NCBI GenBank assembly: GCA_036267155.1
Contig: DATAWP010000031.1
Span: 1 to 64,000, forward strand
DNA: 64,000 nt
From: PALSA-1353 sp036267155
GTDB lineage: Bacteria > Planctomycetota > Phycisphaerae > Tepidisphaerales > Tepidisphaeraceae
Reading direction: 5' to 3'
Under the pieces are notes generated by a model. It saw only the letters and a program-made list of their open reading frames with translations. It did no database searches and was not told the DNA's origin. The position numbers and the translations under genes were made by a program. The first letter of the stretch is position 1, and every line of letters begins with the position of its first letter. Below, piece by piece: positions 56,648 to 64,000 of this stretch.

Positions 56648-59431
56648 ATGACCAAGCGTCGAACACGGACCCACAAGGGCAGTCCGGAGCCGAGGGAAAG
56701 GCGAGTCAAACCGTTGTTTCCCGATAATCAGCCGTCTCCTCCTCAAAACGATGCCGTGCGGCGCAAAATCGAAGCGATCTTTGCTGGGTACAGTGTGGCG
56801 AAAGGTCGGATCATTTTCTACAACAGTCACATCGACGATGACTGTCTTCGCTGGATTCTCTGGCAACTGAAAAGGCTCCGCGGCCTTCGCGAACTGAACA
56901 TCGCATCCAACGAGCTTGGTTATGACGGAGCCACGGCGCTTGCCTCCTGTGGCCACCTGTCTGGCCTGCACACGCTGAACGTCAGCGGTAACCACTTAGA
57001 TCACAGGGGAGCCCGGGCCCTAGCTTCTTCTGAATATCTGTCCGGCCTTCACACCTTGCAGCTCAGCCAAAACGAAATCGGTGATAACGGTGTGGCAGCA
57101 ATCGCTACGTCCGAGTATCTCTCCGGCTTACGACATCTCTATATCGGCCGTAATAAAATCAGCGACGAAGGCGCCATTGTGTTGGCCAAGTCAAGGCGCC
57201 TGTCTGGTTTGCAATCGTTGTGCATTGACACCAACAACATCAGCCACGAAGGAGCCATGGCGTTGGCCGCGTCCGAGCACCTTTCAGGCTTGAGCAAACT
57301 AGACATTAGCCGGAACGATCTCGGCGACAAAGGCGCCAATGCATTGGTTGCCAGCGGGCACCTGCCCAGCCTGTGCAGGCTGCGTATCGGCCACAACGAT
57401 ATCTTCCGTCCGCAGACCGTCATAAACCTGTGCGAGCGAGTTCTTGACCGCCGATTGAGAATCGCCGGCCAGTCAACCAAAGGGGCCCTCAGCGTTGACG
57501 TTCGTTTTAATCCATTGCGCTGGTCGGGGATGGAAAAGCGGATGTCAAATGAAATCCAGGAAGAAACTAACCCGAAAAAGCTTAGAGAATTGCTAATACG
57601 TCTGAAGACCGACTCCACCGTTATTCTAGCTGCGGGTTTGGCGTTCATGGGTCGTACGATGCATGGCAAGACGCATGCTACGCGGTGGGTCGTGGCAGAT
57701 GAGAGCGATTTCGAGTCGTTGCGCTCGCCTATCCCGCTAGACGAGCGGACGTTGGGCTATGACCGATATAGCATCACCCTTTCGCCGACGCGGCACGGCC
57801 ACTCAGAGCTTACTGAACTCTGGCTTACCGTGGTAGACGTGGGTGGCCACCGAGAGCAGCTTAATTCCGTTAGCAACCTCGTATACGTCAACGCGCGGAG
57901 GTCGGTGTTCGTTCTTGTGGTCAAGGCCAGCGAATCATTCAAACACGGCAACTGGGGTCACTACTATTTGCAACTGATCGAATCCCTTCGCGTGCAGAAG
58001 CGAATTGTGGAGGACGGCCACCCCCTTGACTTGGAAGACCTTGTGAAATCACATCTGAGCCCGGAACGAATTCCGGTGGTGCTATTGGTGAGCCACGCCA
58101 AGGGAAAACGCAACATCGAACTGCCGGAACCCAGTGAATTGAAGAAGATGTATCCTCTGCTGGATGTGCTGGTCTTCGACCCATGGGAAGCACTCGAAGG
58201 TGATCAGTACCTTCCGGCGTTGTACAAGGCCATCGGAACGCAGGTAGCCAAGCTCAGAGCATTGCGGGAAAGCGTGGTATCGACCACATTGGCAATCAGG
58301 GACGAAATCGTCCGACGATTCGAGCTGGATAAAGGATTTCCTGATCGTGTCCCGCCTCGGATCAATTCAATGACCGTCGACGAATTTCGGATAATGTGTC
58401 GGTCACTCGGTGAGACCAGCGACGCGGTCCAGGATGCGACCGTCCGGGAGCTTGGAGCGCTGGGATTCCTGACTGTGGTTGGGGGCACGAGGCGACTGCG
58501 GCCGGGTACGCGATTGCTGAATCCGCGTTTCGTCAACCACTACCTCTTTGCCGGCATTTTGGAGCGAGGTGGGCTCGAACTGAAAGACGGATTCATGTCG
58601 AACGACTGGTTTGATGACCTGACTCACGACATCAAGGACCCGCTTGAAATTGCGGAGCTTAAGAATTTGATGCGAGACTGCCTCGTGACTTTTGAGTGGA
58701 GGCACGGCGGATACCCCACAGGACAATTTGTGCCCGACCTCTTGCCGTTTCGTCCTACCGACGAGCTTCCGGTCTGGCATGATGCGCAGTGCAAAGTGAA
58801 ACTGCGACCGAAAGGATTTTTGAACGAGTCGGCATTCTTCAACTTTGTTTCAGAGCGGCGATCAGACCTCAGGCCAGCCCTCGTCGAAAAAAGTCGCGAT
58901 GGGAGTGAGAAAATCACAGTGCTTTTTCGCAACGAATGCGTGATGCGCAATGAGATGTCCGAAGCGCTAGTGAAGGTGGACGTGATCGAACAGGAGATCG
59001 TGATTGAAGTACGAGGGCCTGACTATGCCACGGCGCAGTCCTATGGCGACGGACTCCGCTTGGTATTTCGCGAGAAGATCGGCAGCGACCTTGAAGGAAA
59101 GTGGGAAAAGGGCCATGCCACTTTAGCCGCCACGAACACGGACGACGAACCCTCGTTCAAATCGGGAAATCATGAGCTGAAAGAATACATTATCAAACTC
59201 CTCCGTCATGCGGGTACTGAGGGCGCTTCCGCGTCGACAATCGCTCAGAATATCCGCGACGCCATTGGACGTGAATCTAGATTGCAGTCGATACTCAATG
59301 TTTCGGCAGACATTTCGCACGAGACTGTGACTGCTGCGTGTAGGGAACTCCGCAACGCAGAGAGGGTATTCCATAATGGTGGGCGCAACAAAGCATCAAG
59401 ATGGATTCATGCACAATATCGCGAAACTTGA
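56648..59431 (+). CDS. Roco-like protein: LRR, GTPase, COR-like region, winged helix
   Basis: The 927 residues read as a Roco-family signalling protein. Residues about 75-265 hold seven leucine-rich repeats of 27 residues of the ribonuclease-inhibitor kind (repeat unit like SGLHTLNVSGN). A GTPase-like domain follows: the P-loop G-x4-GKT is at 335-342, and DVGGH at 397-401 stands for switch II, where Roco proteins normally have D-x-GGQ. The G4 base-specificity motif is degenerate (SHAKG). A long COR-like region follows, and the last 90 residues form a winged helix (LLRHAGTEGASASTIAQNI). The ribosome-binding site is weak and a TATTAT box ends 10 bases before the ATG, so the transcript may be leaderless. 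On a mobile element, a defence or stress-sensing role is an attractive inference. Confidence 0.82.
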   Translation: MTKRRTRTHKGSPEPRERRVKPLFPDNQPSPPQNDAVRRKIEAIFAGYSVAKGRIIFYNSHIDDDCLRWILWQLKRLRGLRELNIASNELGYDGATALASCGHLSGLHTLNVSGNHLDHRGARALASSEYLSGLHTLQLSQNEIGDNGVAAIATSEYLSGLRHLYIGRNKISDEGAIVLAKSRRLSGLQSLCIDTNNISHEGAMALAASEHLSGLSKLDISRNDLGDKGANALVASGHLPSLCRLRIGHNDIFRPQTVINLCERVLDRRLRIAGQSTKGALSVDVRFNPLRWSGMEKRMSNEIQEETNPKKLRELLIRLKTDSTVILAAGLAFMGRTMHGKTHATRWVVADESDFESLRSPIPLDERTLGYDRYSITLSPTRHGHSELTELWLTVVDVGGHREQLNSVSNLVYVNARRSVFVLVVKASESFKHGNWGHYYLQLIESLRVQKRIVEDGHPLDLEDLVKSHLSPERIPVVLLVSHAKGKRNIELPEPSELKKMYPLLDVLVFDPWEALEGDQYLPALYKAIGTQVAKLRALRESVVSTTLAIRDEIVRRFELDKGFPDRVPPRINSMTVDEFRIMCRSLGETSDAVQDATVRELGALGFLTVVGGTRRLRPGTRLLNPRFVNHYLFAGILERGGLELKDGFMSNDWFDDLTHDIKDPLEIAELKNLMRDCLVTFEWRHGGYPTGQFVPDLLPFRPTDELPVWHDAQCKVKLRPKGFLNESAFFNFVSERRSDLRPALVEKSRDGSEKITVLFRNECVMRNEMSEALVKVDVIEQEIVIEVRGPDYATAQSYGDGLRLVFREKIGSDLEGKWEKGHATLAATNTDDEPSFKSGNHELKEYIIKLLRHAGTEGASASTIAQNIRDAIGRESRLQSILNVSADISHETVTAACRELRNAERVFHNGGRNKASRWIHAQYRET

Positions 59432-59488
59432 CGCGATATATTCGCCATATTTGGGGCAATATCCACGCTATACGCTAATTAGATTCGC

Positions 59489-59583
59489 TGCCGGTCATGC
59501 CGACCGGCAAACTGCCGCCAGCCGCGTAAAGGCGAAGCGGGGTTAACCAGTTCGCTGGTCGAATGACCTCACGAAAAGTGAGG
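59489..59583 (+). promoter_or_regulatory. Structured leader of the sigma-factor gene
   Basis: Three hairpins follow in order. The first is TGCCGGTC/GACCGGCA (59489-59496, 59502-59509). The second is ACCAG-TTCG-CTGGT (59546-59559), a UUCG tetraloop stem. The third is CCTCAC/GTGAGG (59567-59572, 59578-59583), which takes in the GAGGA ribosome-binding site before the ATG at 59590. Translation of the sigma factor is therefore probably controlled by RNA structure. I recognise no known riboswitch class. Confidence 0.5.
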
Positions 59584-59589
59584 ACGATC

Positions 59590-60258
59590 ATGAACGGTTC
59601 AGAATCTCATAACGCGGCCGCGGCGAGCAGCGGCAATCACAACCCCATCGGAACGCGGCAGGACCGGAATGACCGTCAGGCTTTCGAGTCCTTGTTGCTA
59701 CTTGTGTTCGAAGCCCTGACGAGCCCGCCCCGAGAAACACGCAAAGAGGTGGACGATGCATTAGCCGAAGTAACCAAGATTCTTCGGCGATACGTTGCCG
59801 TTATTCTTGCGGCTTGGCGGATTCCCAGTGCTTGGGCAATGGCTGAAGAGGTGGTTCAGGACCTTTTTGCAACATTCCTGGGCCGTAATTTGGCCAAGAG
59901 GTACGACGCCCAACGATCAACTCGTAGAACCTTTCTTTTTTCGGTATTGCGTAAAGTGTTGTCCCAAGCGTTCCGTAAGAATAAACGCCGTCGAACCGTC
60001 CCGCTGCCTGAGGACATGATGGACCCCGCGTTATACCGCGACGAAGCATCAGCAATGCACGAAATTCGGGACGAGCTTACCGCCGCCATTGGCCGCCTGA
60101 GTCCCGCCCTCAAGGCTGCGATCCATGCCCAAGACGAGTACGGGGATGGCGCAAAAGCGGCGGCGCAGCTCGGTCTGAAGCTTTCCGCGTTTCACGCACG
60201 CACCTCCAGAGCGAGGCAGGCCTTGCGCGAGGACTTGAAGGACCGATTAGATTCTTGA
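59590..60258 (+). CDS. ECF-type RNA polymerase sigma factor
   Basis: The 222-residue protein has a sigma region 2 (LRRYVAVILAAWRIPSAWAMAEEVVQDLFATFL, then RRTFLFSVLRKVLSQAFRKNKRRR for core binding and -10 melting). Region 4 is shown by AIGRLSPALKAAIHAQDEYGDGAKAAAQLGLKLSAFHARTSRARQALRE, with the helix-turn-helix about residues 175-210. The ATG at 59590 follows GAGGA; nine upstream codons are open but lack a site. No anti-sigma gene is next to it. Confidence 0.85.
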   Translation: MNGSESHNAAAASSGNHNPIGTRQDRNDRQAFESLLLLVFEALTSPPRETRKEVDDALAEVTKILRRYVAVILAAWRIPSAWAMAEEVVQDLFATFLGRNLAKRYDAQRSTRRTFLFSVLRKVLSQAFRKNKRRRTVPLPEDMMDPALYRDEASAMHEIRDELTAAIGRLSPALKAAIHAQDEYGDGAKAAAQLGLKLSAFHARTSRARQALREDLKDRLDS

Positions 60259-60341
60259 GCGAAATCGACGGATTTCCACTGGATCGATCCATACTCGGTG
60301 CCCGCACTCATTGGGATGCGGGCACCTTTCTTTCATCGGCG

Positions 60342-60575
60342 TTATGGCGGCAGCGTGAGACGCGTGGCGGATTGCCATTGCGGCAGTCCTGGCTTCTGCG
60401 TCTTTTTCGGAGTCTTGGCAAACGCTTCGCGCAACGCTCGCCACCAAACTTCAAACTCGTCTTCCTTTTGTCCCCAGCTTTCAATATTCTCTCGACCAGT
60501 CGTTCCCCTCCGGCCAAAGAAAAACCTAGAGTTGTTCTCCGAAAGATGTAACATAACACTATCTGTTACATCCAT
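60342..60575 (-). CDS. Possible small protein, divergent from the peptidase remnant
   Basis: This 77-residue frame has a composition more protein-like than the opposite frames (SENNSRFFFG, EDEFEVWWRALREAFAKTPKK). No family is recognised. There is no strong ribosome-binding site and the first codons overlap the inverted repeat at 60545, so a start at 60554 or no gene at all is possible. Otherwise I see nothing in the 329 bases between the sigma factor and the peptidase remnant. Confidence 0.3.
   Translation of the reverse strand: MDVTDSVMLHLSENNSRFFFGRRGTTGRENIESWGQKEDEFEVWWRALREAFAKTPKKTQKPGLPQWQSATRLTLPP
60545..60572. promoter_or_regulatory. Inverted repeat, operator-like
   Basis: GATGTAAC (60545-60552) and GTTACATC (60565-60572) form a perfect 8-base dyad with a 12-base spacer, 15 bases before the start of the peptidase remnant at 60588. 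Spacing suits a dimeric regulator contacting two turns of DNA. Confidence 0.45.
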
Positions 60576-60587
60576 AGAGCGGATTCC

Positions 60588-61271
60588 ATGAAAAACGTCA
60601 GATTTTCAAGCAAATTTCGCAAATCATGCCTCGTTGTGGCTGCGCACTGTTATGGTCTAAAAGGCACTTGGGCATATCAAGTGTACGACTTTATTAACGC
60701 GAATTACTTCGCCAATCGGTTGCCTTGTCCCCACATTGTATGGGGCCTGACGGCGCACACGGTGGATGCGTGGCGTGGGCCAGCACCGTGAGCGACAAAT
60801 CAAGACCGCCGATCATAACCCTGCACCCTTCGTTGCTCGGGGGAAGTGAGAAGGAAGATCCTTGGCATATCTCGCCTCATTTTCTGGGTCCTGCTTTGGC
60901 TTTTGATACTAATCCTTCACGAGTGCATCCACATTCACATTAGGCACAATCTGGGTGGGCAGGATGGTCCTACGTCACATAATTGCAGGCGATGGATTCG
61001 CCAGGTGAATCGAATCGCACCGCTGCTGGGAATGAAGGGAATTCACGTTGGAATGAGCAAAACAATGCGTGTTCCCGTTGAGCCGCCGCAATATACCGCA
61101 CGAGGCAACCGGGTAACCCGAGTTGTCAGACGGTGTACCGGCGCCGTGCCCTTTCGTGTGGGCTCTGGATTTCCTCAAGCAGCCCGGACGTACTTGGGTC
61201 AAGCGAGAGAGTTCTATGTAAACGACCAGTTGCCGGCCGGCTTGCCGATGCTGGCTGATTGGAGGTCATAA
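60588..61271 (+). pseudogene. SprT-like zinc metallopeptidase, disrupted by two frameshifts
   Basis: Pieces of one protein appear in two frames. The first frame gives YQVYDFINANYFANRLPCPHIVWGLTAH up to about 60755. A second frame carries on with GGCVAWAS, RPPIITLHPSLLGG and PHFLGPALAFDT to about 60913. The first frame then returns with LHECIHIHIRHNLGG, which holds the HExxH zinc site, and RWIRQVNRIAPLLGMKGI. A doubled AC near 60755 (+2) and one extra base near 60913 (+1) explain both shifts and cancel to +3. The family is common on planctomycete elements. Either the gene decayed, or the two indels are sequencing errors; the intact flanking frames make errors possible. Confidence 0.75.
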
Positions 61272-61317
61272 ACACCTTGCGCCAAGGGTGTCAGGTTTCT
61301 CGCGAATTAATTAAGAC

Positions 61318-61734
61318 TTACCACTCGATCGCTTCGACCACCACTGCATTCTTTCCGGCTTGAAGCATTGCGGCTGGATCCGCTTCTGCAATCCACGGAA
61401 CCCGATACCGCGTGATCCCCTGAAACAGGCGAATCTGCGGGCGAACTTCCGCATTCAGGCCCCGGCCTTTGATCCGAATCGCCTGCTCGCCGCACCGCAG
61501 TGTAATTCCCTCGCTTGGATTGAACTCTACCCGGTTGATGAAGCCATAGGCGATCGCAACTATGGCGCCGTCCTTTTTCCGCAACTCCAGCATAACAGCC
61601 CGCTCGCGAGGCCCCCTGAGCCAGCCGAACGCCCCCAGATCTTCGCTCCCGCCATCGGCTTCGAGCCCGCCGTCCACTTCATCGCCGGTAGTAGACCTTC
61701 GCCCCGTATATCTCTCCAAAAGTCTATCGCTCAT
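61318..61734 (-). CDS. Hypothetical protein coupled to the relaxase
   Basis: I do not recognise this 138-residue protein. The N-terminal 45 residues are polar and probably disordered. The rest is beta-rich with readable strands (VMLELRKKDGAIVAIAYGFINRVEFNPSEGITLRC, then AIRIKGRGL, and ITRYRVPWIAEAD). The ATG at 61734 overlaps the end of the relaxase gene by 11 bases, so it is probably translated with it and may assist mobilization. Confidence 0.65.
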   Translation of the reverse strand: MSDRLLERYTGRRSTTGDEVDGGLEADGGSEDLGAFGWLRGPRERAVMLELRKKDGAIVAIAYGFINRVEFNPSEGITLRCGEQAIRIKGRGLNAEVRPQIRLFQGITRYRVPWIAEADPAAMLQAGKNAVVVEAIEW

Positions 61735-64000
61735 AACTCGTCCTTTCCTTTGCTCGTGGTTTTCGTACCGGCTCGACTGATCGTTCCACCTGCCGCTGTG
61801 TCCGACCGATTGCCACCGCCCGGTCGTGGTGATCATGTCCCGATAGCAGTTCTGTAGCCGTGAGCCGATCATCAGAATGACAGACGGCTTCCAGCAGCGC
61901 GCGTTTGTCGTCTGTATAAATTGTCGCCCGTTTGCGCCCACGCGAAATCGACACATACGCTTGCTCTTGCGACGAAGCCGGAAATGATTCGGATGCCTGG
62001 GCGATGAGGACGCGATCTACAGTCCTTCCCTGGCTCGCGTGACTGGTGACGACATATCCATGCGTGAAGTGGCCAAAATCCTTGGCCACGACCCAGCCGT
62101 TACCCAGTTGAATGTCGCCGGAGTCAGTAAACCCATTCACCCTGAAAACCGCGCCGTTGTTCAGACGGTGCGCGCCGTCGGCAGTTTTGCCGTTCTGCGT
62201 GATTCGAATCGAGTCGCCTTCGGCCAGGGGAAGAACATTCGGATGAAAGGCCGTGAATCGCGAGGCCTGTTTCAGCGGCAACGGCCCATCACCCGCGGTC
62301 ACCCGCTGCCCCTTGCGATGGCCGGGCGCGTTCTGATGATACACAAGCACGTCTCCTGGCAAATAGTTAACCTCATCCTGCCGCTCCGCGAGAGTCAGAT
62401 TTGCATTCTCCAGAACCGTAAATCGTCGCTCATCCCGCCCGATTTGTTTGGCCCGCTGCAATTCAGAACGAATCGCGTCTGCGACAGATTTGCCTTCAAC
62501 ATGCGTGGGACAGATAACCAGCGTGCTATCACCCTTTGATACCGACGCCACGTAATCCTTGGCCAGAACCTTGTAACGCTCGGACCGGTCAACCTCTTTG
62601 ATCCAGCCCAACTGGTCGAGTTGTCGCAACGCTGCACCCGTCCGGCCTTCACTGAGGGATTCCACTACCTGCTTGTAGTTCGATTTTTGCCGCTGGATAT
62701 CCCTTATTTCGGCGGACACAATCCCGGCCCCCTCCTCCAGCAACCGAAGTGCTGCCCCGCGCTCAACCGAGCCGTGTTGCCGGCGATCGCCGGATAGAAT
62801 CACACGGGCATCCAGTCGCTCGGCGAGGTTGAACACCTGCGCCATGGTCCGAGTCCCCAAGAGGCCGGACTCGTCGATCCAAATGGCCTGTCCGGCGACA
62901 GATTGTTGGAGGCGTTCATCTTTGAGCAGACGCGCCACCGTGTCGGCATCTTTGAACCCTTCGGCGCGCAAGACGCCCCGGCTGGCATTGGCGGAAGGCG
63001 CAAACGTGAAAACTTTCGTTCCGTCCGCTTCGATCCCCTCCACCGCCTCACGCATCATGGAGGTTTTGCCAGTCCCGGCGGCGCCCCGGACGACAATCAC
63101 GCGATCGTGTGATTGCAACACGTGTTCCACCGCCAGCCGCTGTTCCTTATTGAGCCACTCGCGTTTGAACGGATGAACGCCCTTTGTAAACGCCGGACAA
63201 ATCCCGCGCCCGTTGCGGGCAAAATCGATCATTGCTTTTTCCTCGGCCAACACGGCTACGGTTGTCGCGACCCGTCGGCCATCACGCTCGCCCAGAAGGA
63301 GATTTTGGCCCGCGACGGCCTGCTCAACGTGCTGGCGGGAAACCTGTCCGACCGACCGCTTGAGCGCTTCGGCAATGACCATCCGCTCCGGCACCACGGA
63401 TTTTCGCTCAAAGGAATGTTCCACAGCCAGCGATGCAGCTTCCCACGCGACCGGCTCTCTTTCAGGAATCGCCGGCGTACCGATTTGCTTTTCGACCTTC
63501 GCCAGCGCAGATCGCTCATCGGGCGTCAGCCTTGACCTCCATTCCTGACACAGCTCAGCCATCGATAAGTGCTTATTTTTACGCTCTCTTGTCTTGGCGC
63601 CGAGGTCCGACCTTCCGGCCCCTGTGTTGAGGCCTTCTCTTTCAGCGACTTCTGCGATCAACGCCCTCCGGCGGGAGAACTTGTCCAACGTGGCTTTCTC
63701 TACGCCCGCGATCTCCCAGCCCTTTTTGGTTCGCTCGACCGGAAGGCCCAGCTCCTCCATTTTCCTTCCCATTTTCGAGTGAAACACCGCCTCGAAATAC
63801 GGCGCATCGCGTTTGAGGTCGCCAAACTGCCCGGCCTTCCAACGTTGCTCAACGGGATCGAACGTCAGATTGTGAACGAACGCATGGCAGTGGAGGTGGG
63901 GATCGGGAACACCATTCACTGGTCGTGACGTTAGATGAATGAATTCGCCCCAAACCATATTGCCGGTTATGCGATCTTCGTTCCTTCCCTCTCGCCGCAC
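61724..64000 (-). CDS. MobF-family relaxase/helicase, 5' end cut by the window edge
   Basis: MobF relaxases (TraI/TrwC) nick one strand at oriT and stay bound to lead it into the recipient, then unwind DNA. The visible 758 residues include the metal-binding three-His motif PDPHLHCHAF (His35, His37, His39 of the visible part). A helicase domain has Walker A GAAGTGKTSM near residue 300 and AIWIDESGLLG as Walker B. Later motifs are ILSGDRRQHGSV and VVTSHASQGRTVDRVLI. The catalytic tyrosines belong to the missing N-terminal part. The gene continues beyond base 64,000. Its presence shows that the element is at least mobilizable. Confidence 0.93.
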   Translation of the reverse strand: MRREGRNEDRITGNMVWGEFIHLTSRPVNGVPDPHLHCHAFVHNLTFDPVEQRWKAGQFGDLKRDAPYFEAVFHSKMGRKMEELGLPVERTKKGWEIAGVEKATLDKFSRRRALIAEVAEREGLNTGAGRSDLGAKTRERKNKHLSMAELCQEWRSRLTPDERSALAKVEKQIGTPAIPEREPVAWEAASLAVEHSFERKSVVPERMVIAEALKRSVGQVSRQHVEQAVAGQNLLLGERDGRRVATTVAVLAEEKAMIDFARNGRGICPAFTKGVHPFKREWLNKEQRLAVEHVLQSHDRVIVVRGAAGTGKTSMMREAVEGIEADGTKVFTFAPSANASRGVLRAEGFKDADTVARLLKDERLQQSVAGQAIWIDESGLLGTRTMAQVFNLAERLDARVILSGDRRQHGSVERGAALRLLEEGAGIVSAEIRDIQRQKSNYKQVVESLSEGRTGAALRQLDQLGWIKEVDRSERYKVLAKDYVASVSKGDSTLVICPTHVEGKSVADAIRSELQRAKQIGRDERRFTVLENANLTLAERQDEVNYLPGDVLVYHQNAPGHRKGQRVTAGDGPLPLKQASRFTAFHPNVLPLAEGDSIRITQNGKTADGAHRLNNGAVFRVNGFTDSGDIQLGNGWVVAKDFGHFTHGYVVTSHASQGRTVDRVLIAQASESFPASSQEQAYVSISRGRKRATIYTDDKRALLEAVCHSDDRLTATELLSGHDHHDRAVAIGRTQRQVERSVEPVRKPRAKERTSYER

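Larger units (their letters stand above)
49796..64000. mobile_element. Integrative mobilizable/conjugative element in tRNA-Leu (right end outside window)
   Basis: The region starts at the tRNA with an integrase and excisionase-like pair and includes a coupling-protein ATPase, a ParB-like protein and a MobF relaxase. It also includes small HTH proteins and cargo: an LRR-GTPase, a sigma factor and a broken metallopeptidase. Integration at the tRNA 3' end and the transfer genes identify an integrative element. No type IV secretion channel genes are visible, so whether it is self-transmissible depends on the part beyond 64,000. Confidence 0.85.

Noticed and set aside
56872..57440. Tandem repeat of about 81 bases
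   Set aside because: It is the DNA of 27-residue leucine-rich repeats, not a CRISPR array or satellite.
59461..59590. Cyclic-di-GMP-I riboswitch before the sigma factor
   Set aside because: GGCAAAC and a GTAAAGG segment recall that class, but the spacing and tetraloop-receptor architecture do not match.
60255..60551. 98-codon plus-strand frame after the sigma factor
   Set aside because: No ribosome-binding site or family, and its composition is less protein-like than the minus-strand frame.
49815..64000. Second copy of the tRNA-Leu 3' end as right attachment site
   Set aside because: I found no second copy by eye; the element seems to continue past the window.

Overview
This window looks like a chromosome segment of a GC-rich, Gram-negative-type bacterium, most likely a planctomycete of the Phycisphaerae kind. 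I infer this from the mix of outer-membrane porins, RND and MacAB-TolC efflux, Gfo/Idh oxidoreductases, HEAT proteins, a single long pseudopilin, and small HTH proteins of a type I associate with planctomycetes. No rRNA or other marker gene is present, so the assignment is a judgement. The sequence holds two parts: a core chromosome from 1 to about 49,815 and an integrated mobile element from there past the right edge.

Core, 1-16 kb. A two-gene N6-adenine DNA methyltransferase (73-2870) lies at the left edge. Then come lipoamide dehydrogenase, a GGQ release-factor-like protein with a family-5 uracil-DNA glycosylase, and a stand-alone receiver. A SAM-I riboswitch follows, leading a short operon of threonine synthase, a ThiS/MoaD-like sulfur carrier ending in GG, and a NIL-domain protein. 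This is the most interesting unit of the core: it looks like a SAM-controlled sulfur-carrier route to homocysteine/methionine. Next are a Uma2 protein, RNase R, a HEAT protein with a membrane partner, and a FolD homologue with three changed active-site residues.

Core, 16-36.8 kb. A pseudopilin is followed by a tight TetR-MacA-MacB(ATPase)-MacB(permease)-TolC operon (18.5-23.9 kb), two Gfo/Idh oxidoreductases, a TPR-glycosyltransferase, a HEAT protein and a lipase-like hydrolase. An unusually long carB carries in-frame insertions built around palindromes and overlaps a CUT2-type sugar permease and binding protein that have no ATPase beside them. A small molybdate group (Mop, ModE-like, sulfite-oxidase-fold protein) follows.

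Core, 36.8-49.8 kb. A membrane glycosyltransferase, three OprP-like porins and a complete RND operon (pump, adaptor, outer-membrane factor) surround an AT-rich divergent promoter region. The core ends at tRNA-Leu(GAG).

Mobile element, 49.8-64 kb. An integrase whose stop codon lies inside the tRNA 3' end, an excisionase-like protein, small HTH and unknown proteins, a coupling-protein ATPase with a separate membrane protein and a lone ParB are all read toward the tRNA. Cargo follows on the other strand: a small membrane protein, an LRR-GTPase of the Roco type with a C-terminal winged helix, and an ECF-like sigma factor behind a structured leader. A frameshifted SprT-like metallopeptidase and a MobF relaxase that runs off the right edge complete what is visible. 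It is best read as an integrative mobilizable or conjugative element; its far attachment site is outside the window.

Several intergenic spaces contain long inverted repeats of unrelated sequence but the same architecture (short tandem units facing their reverse complement).
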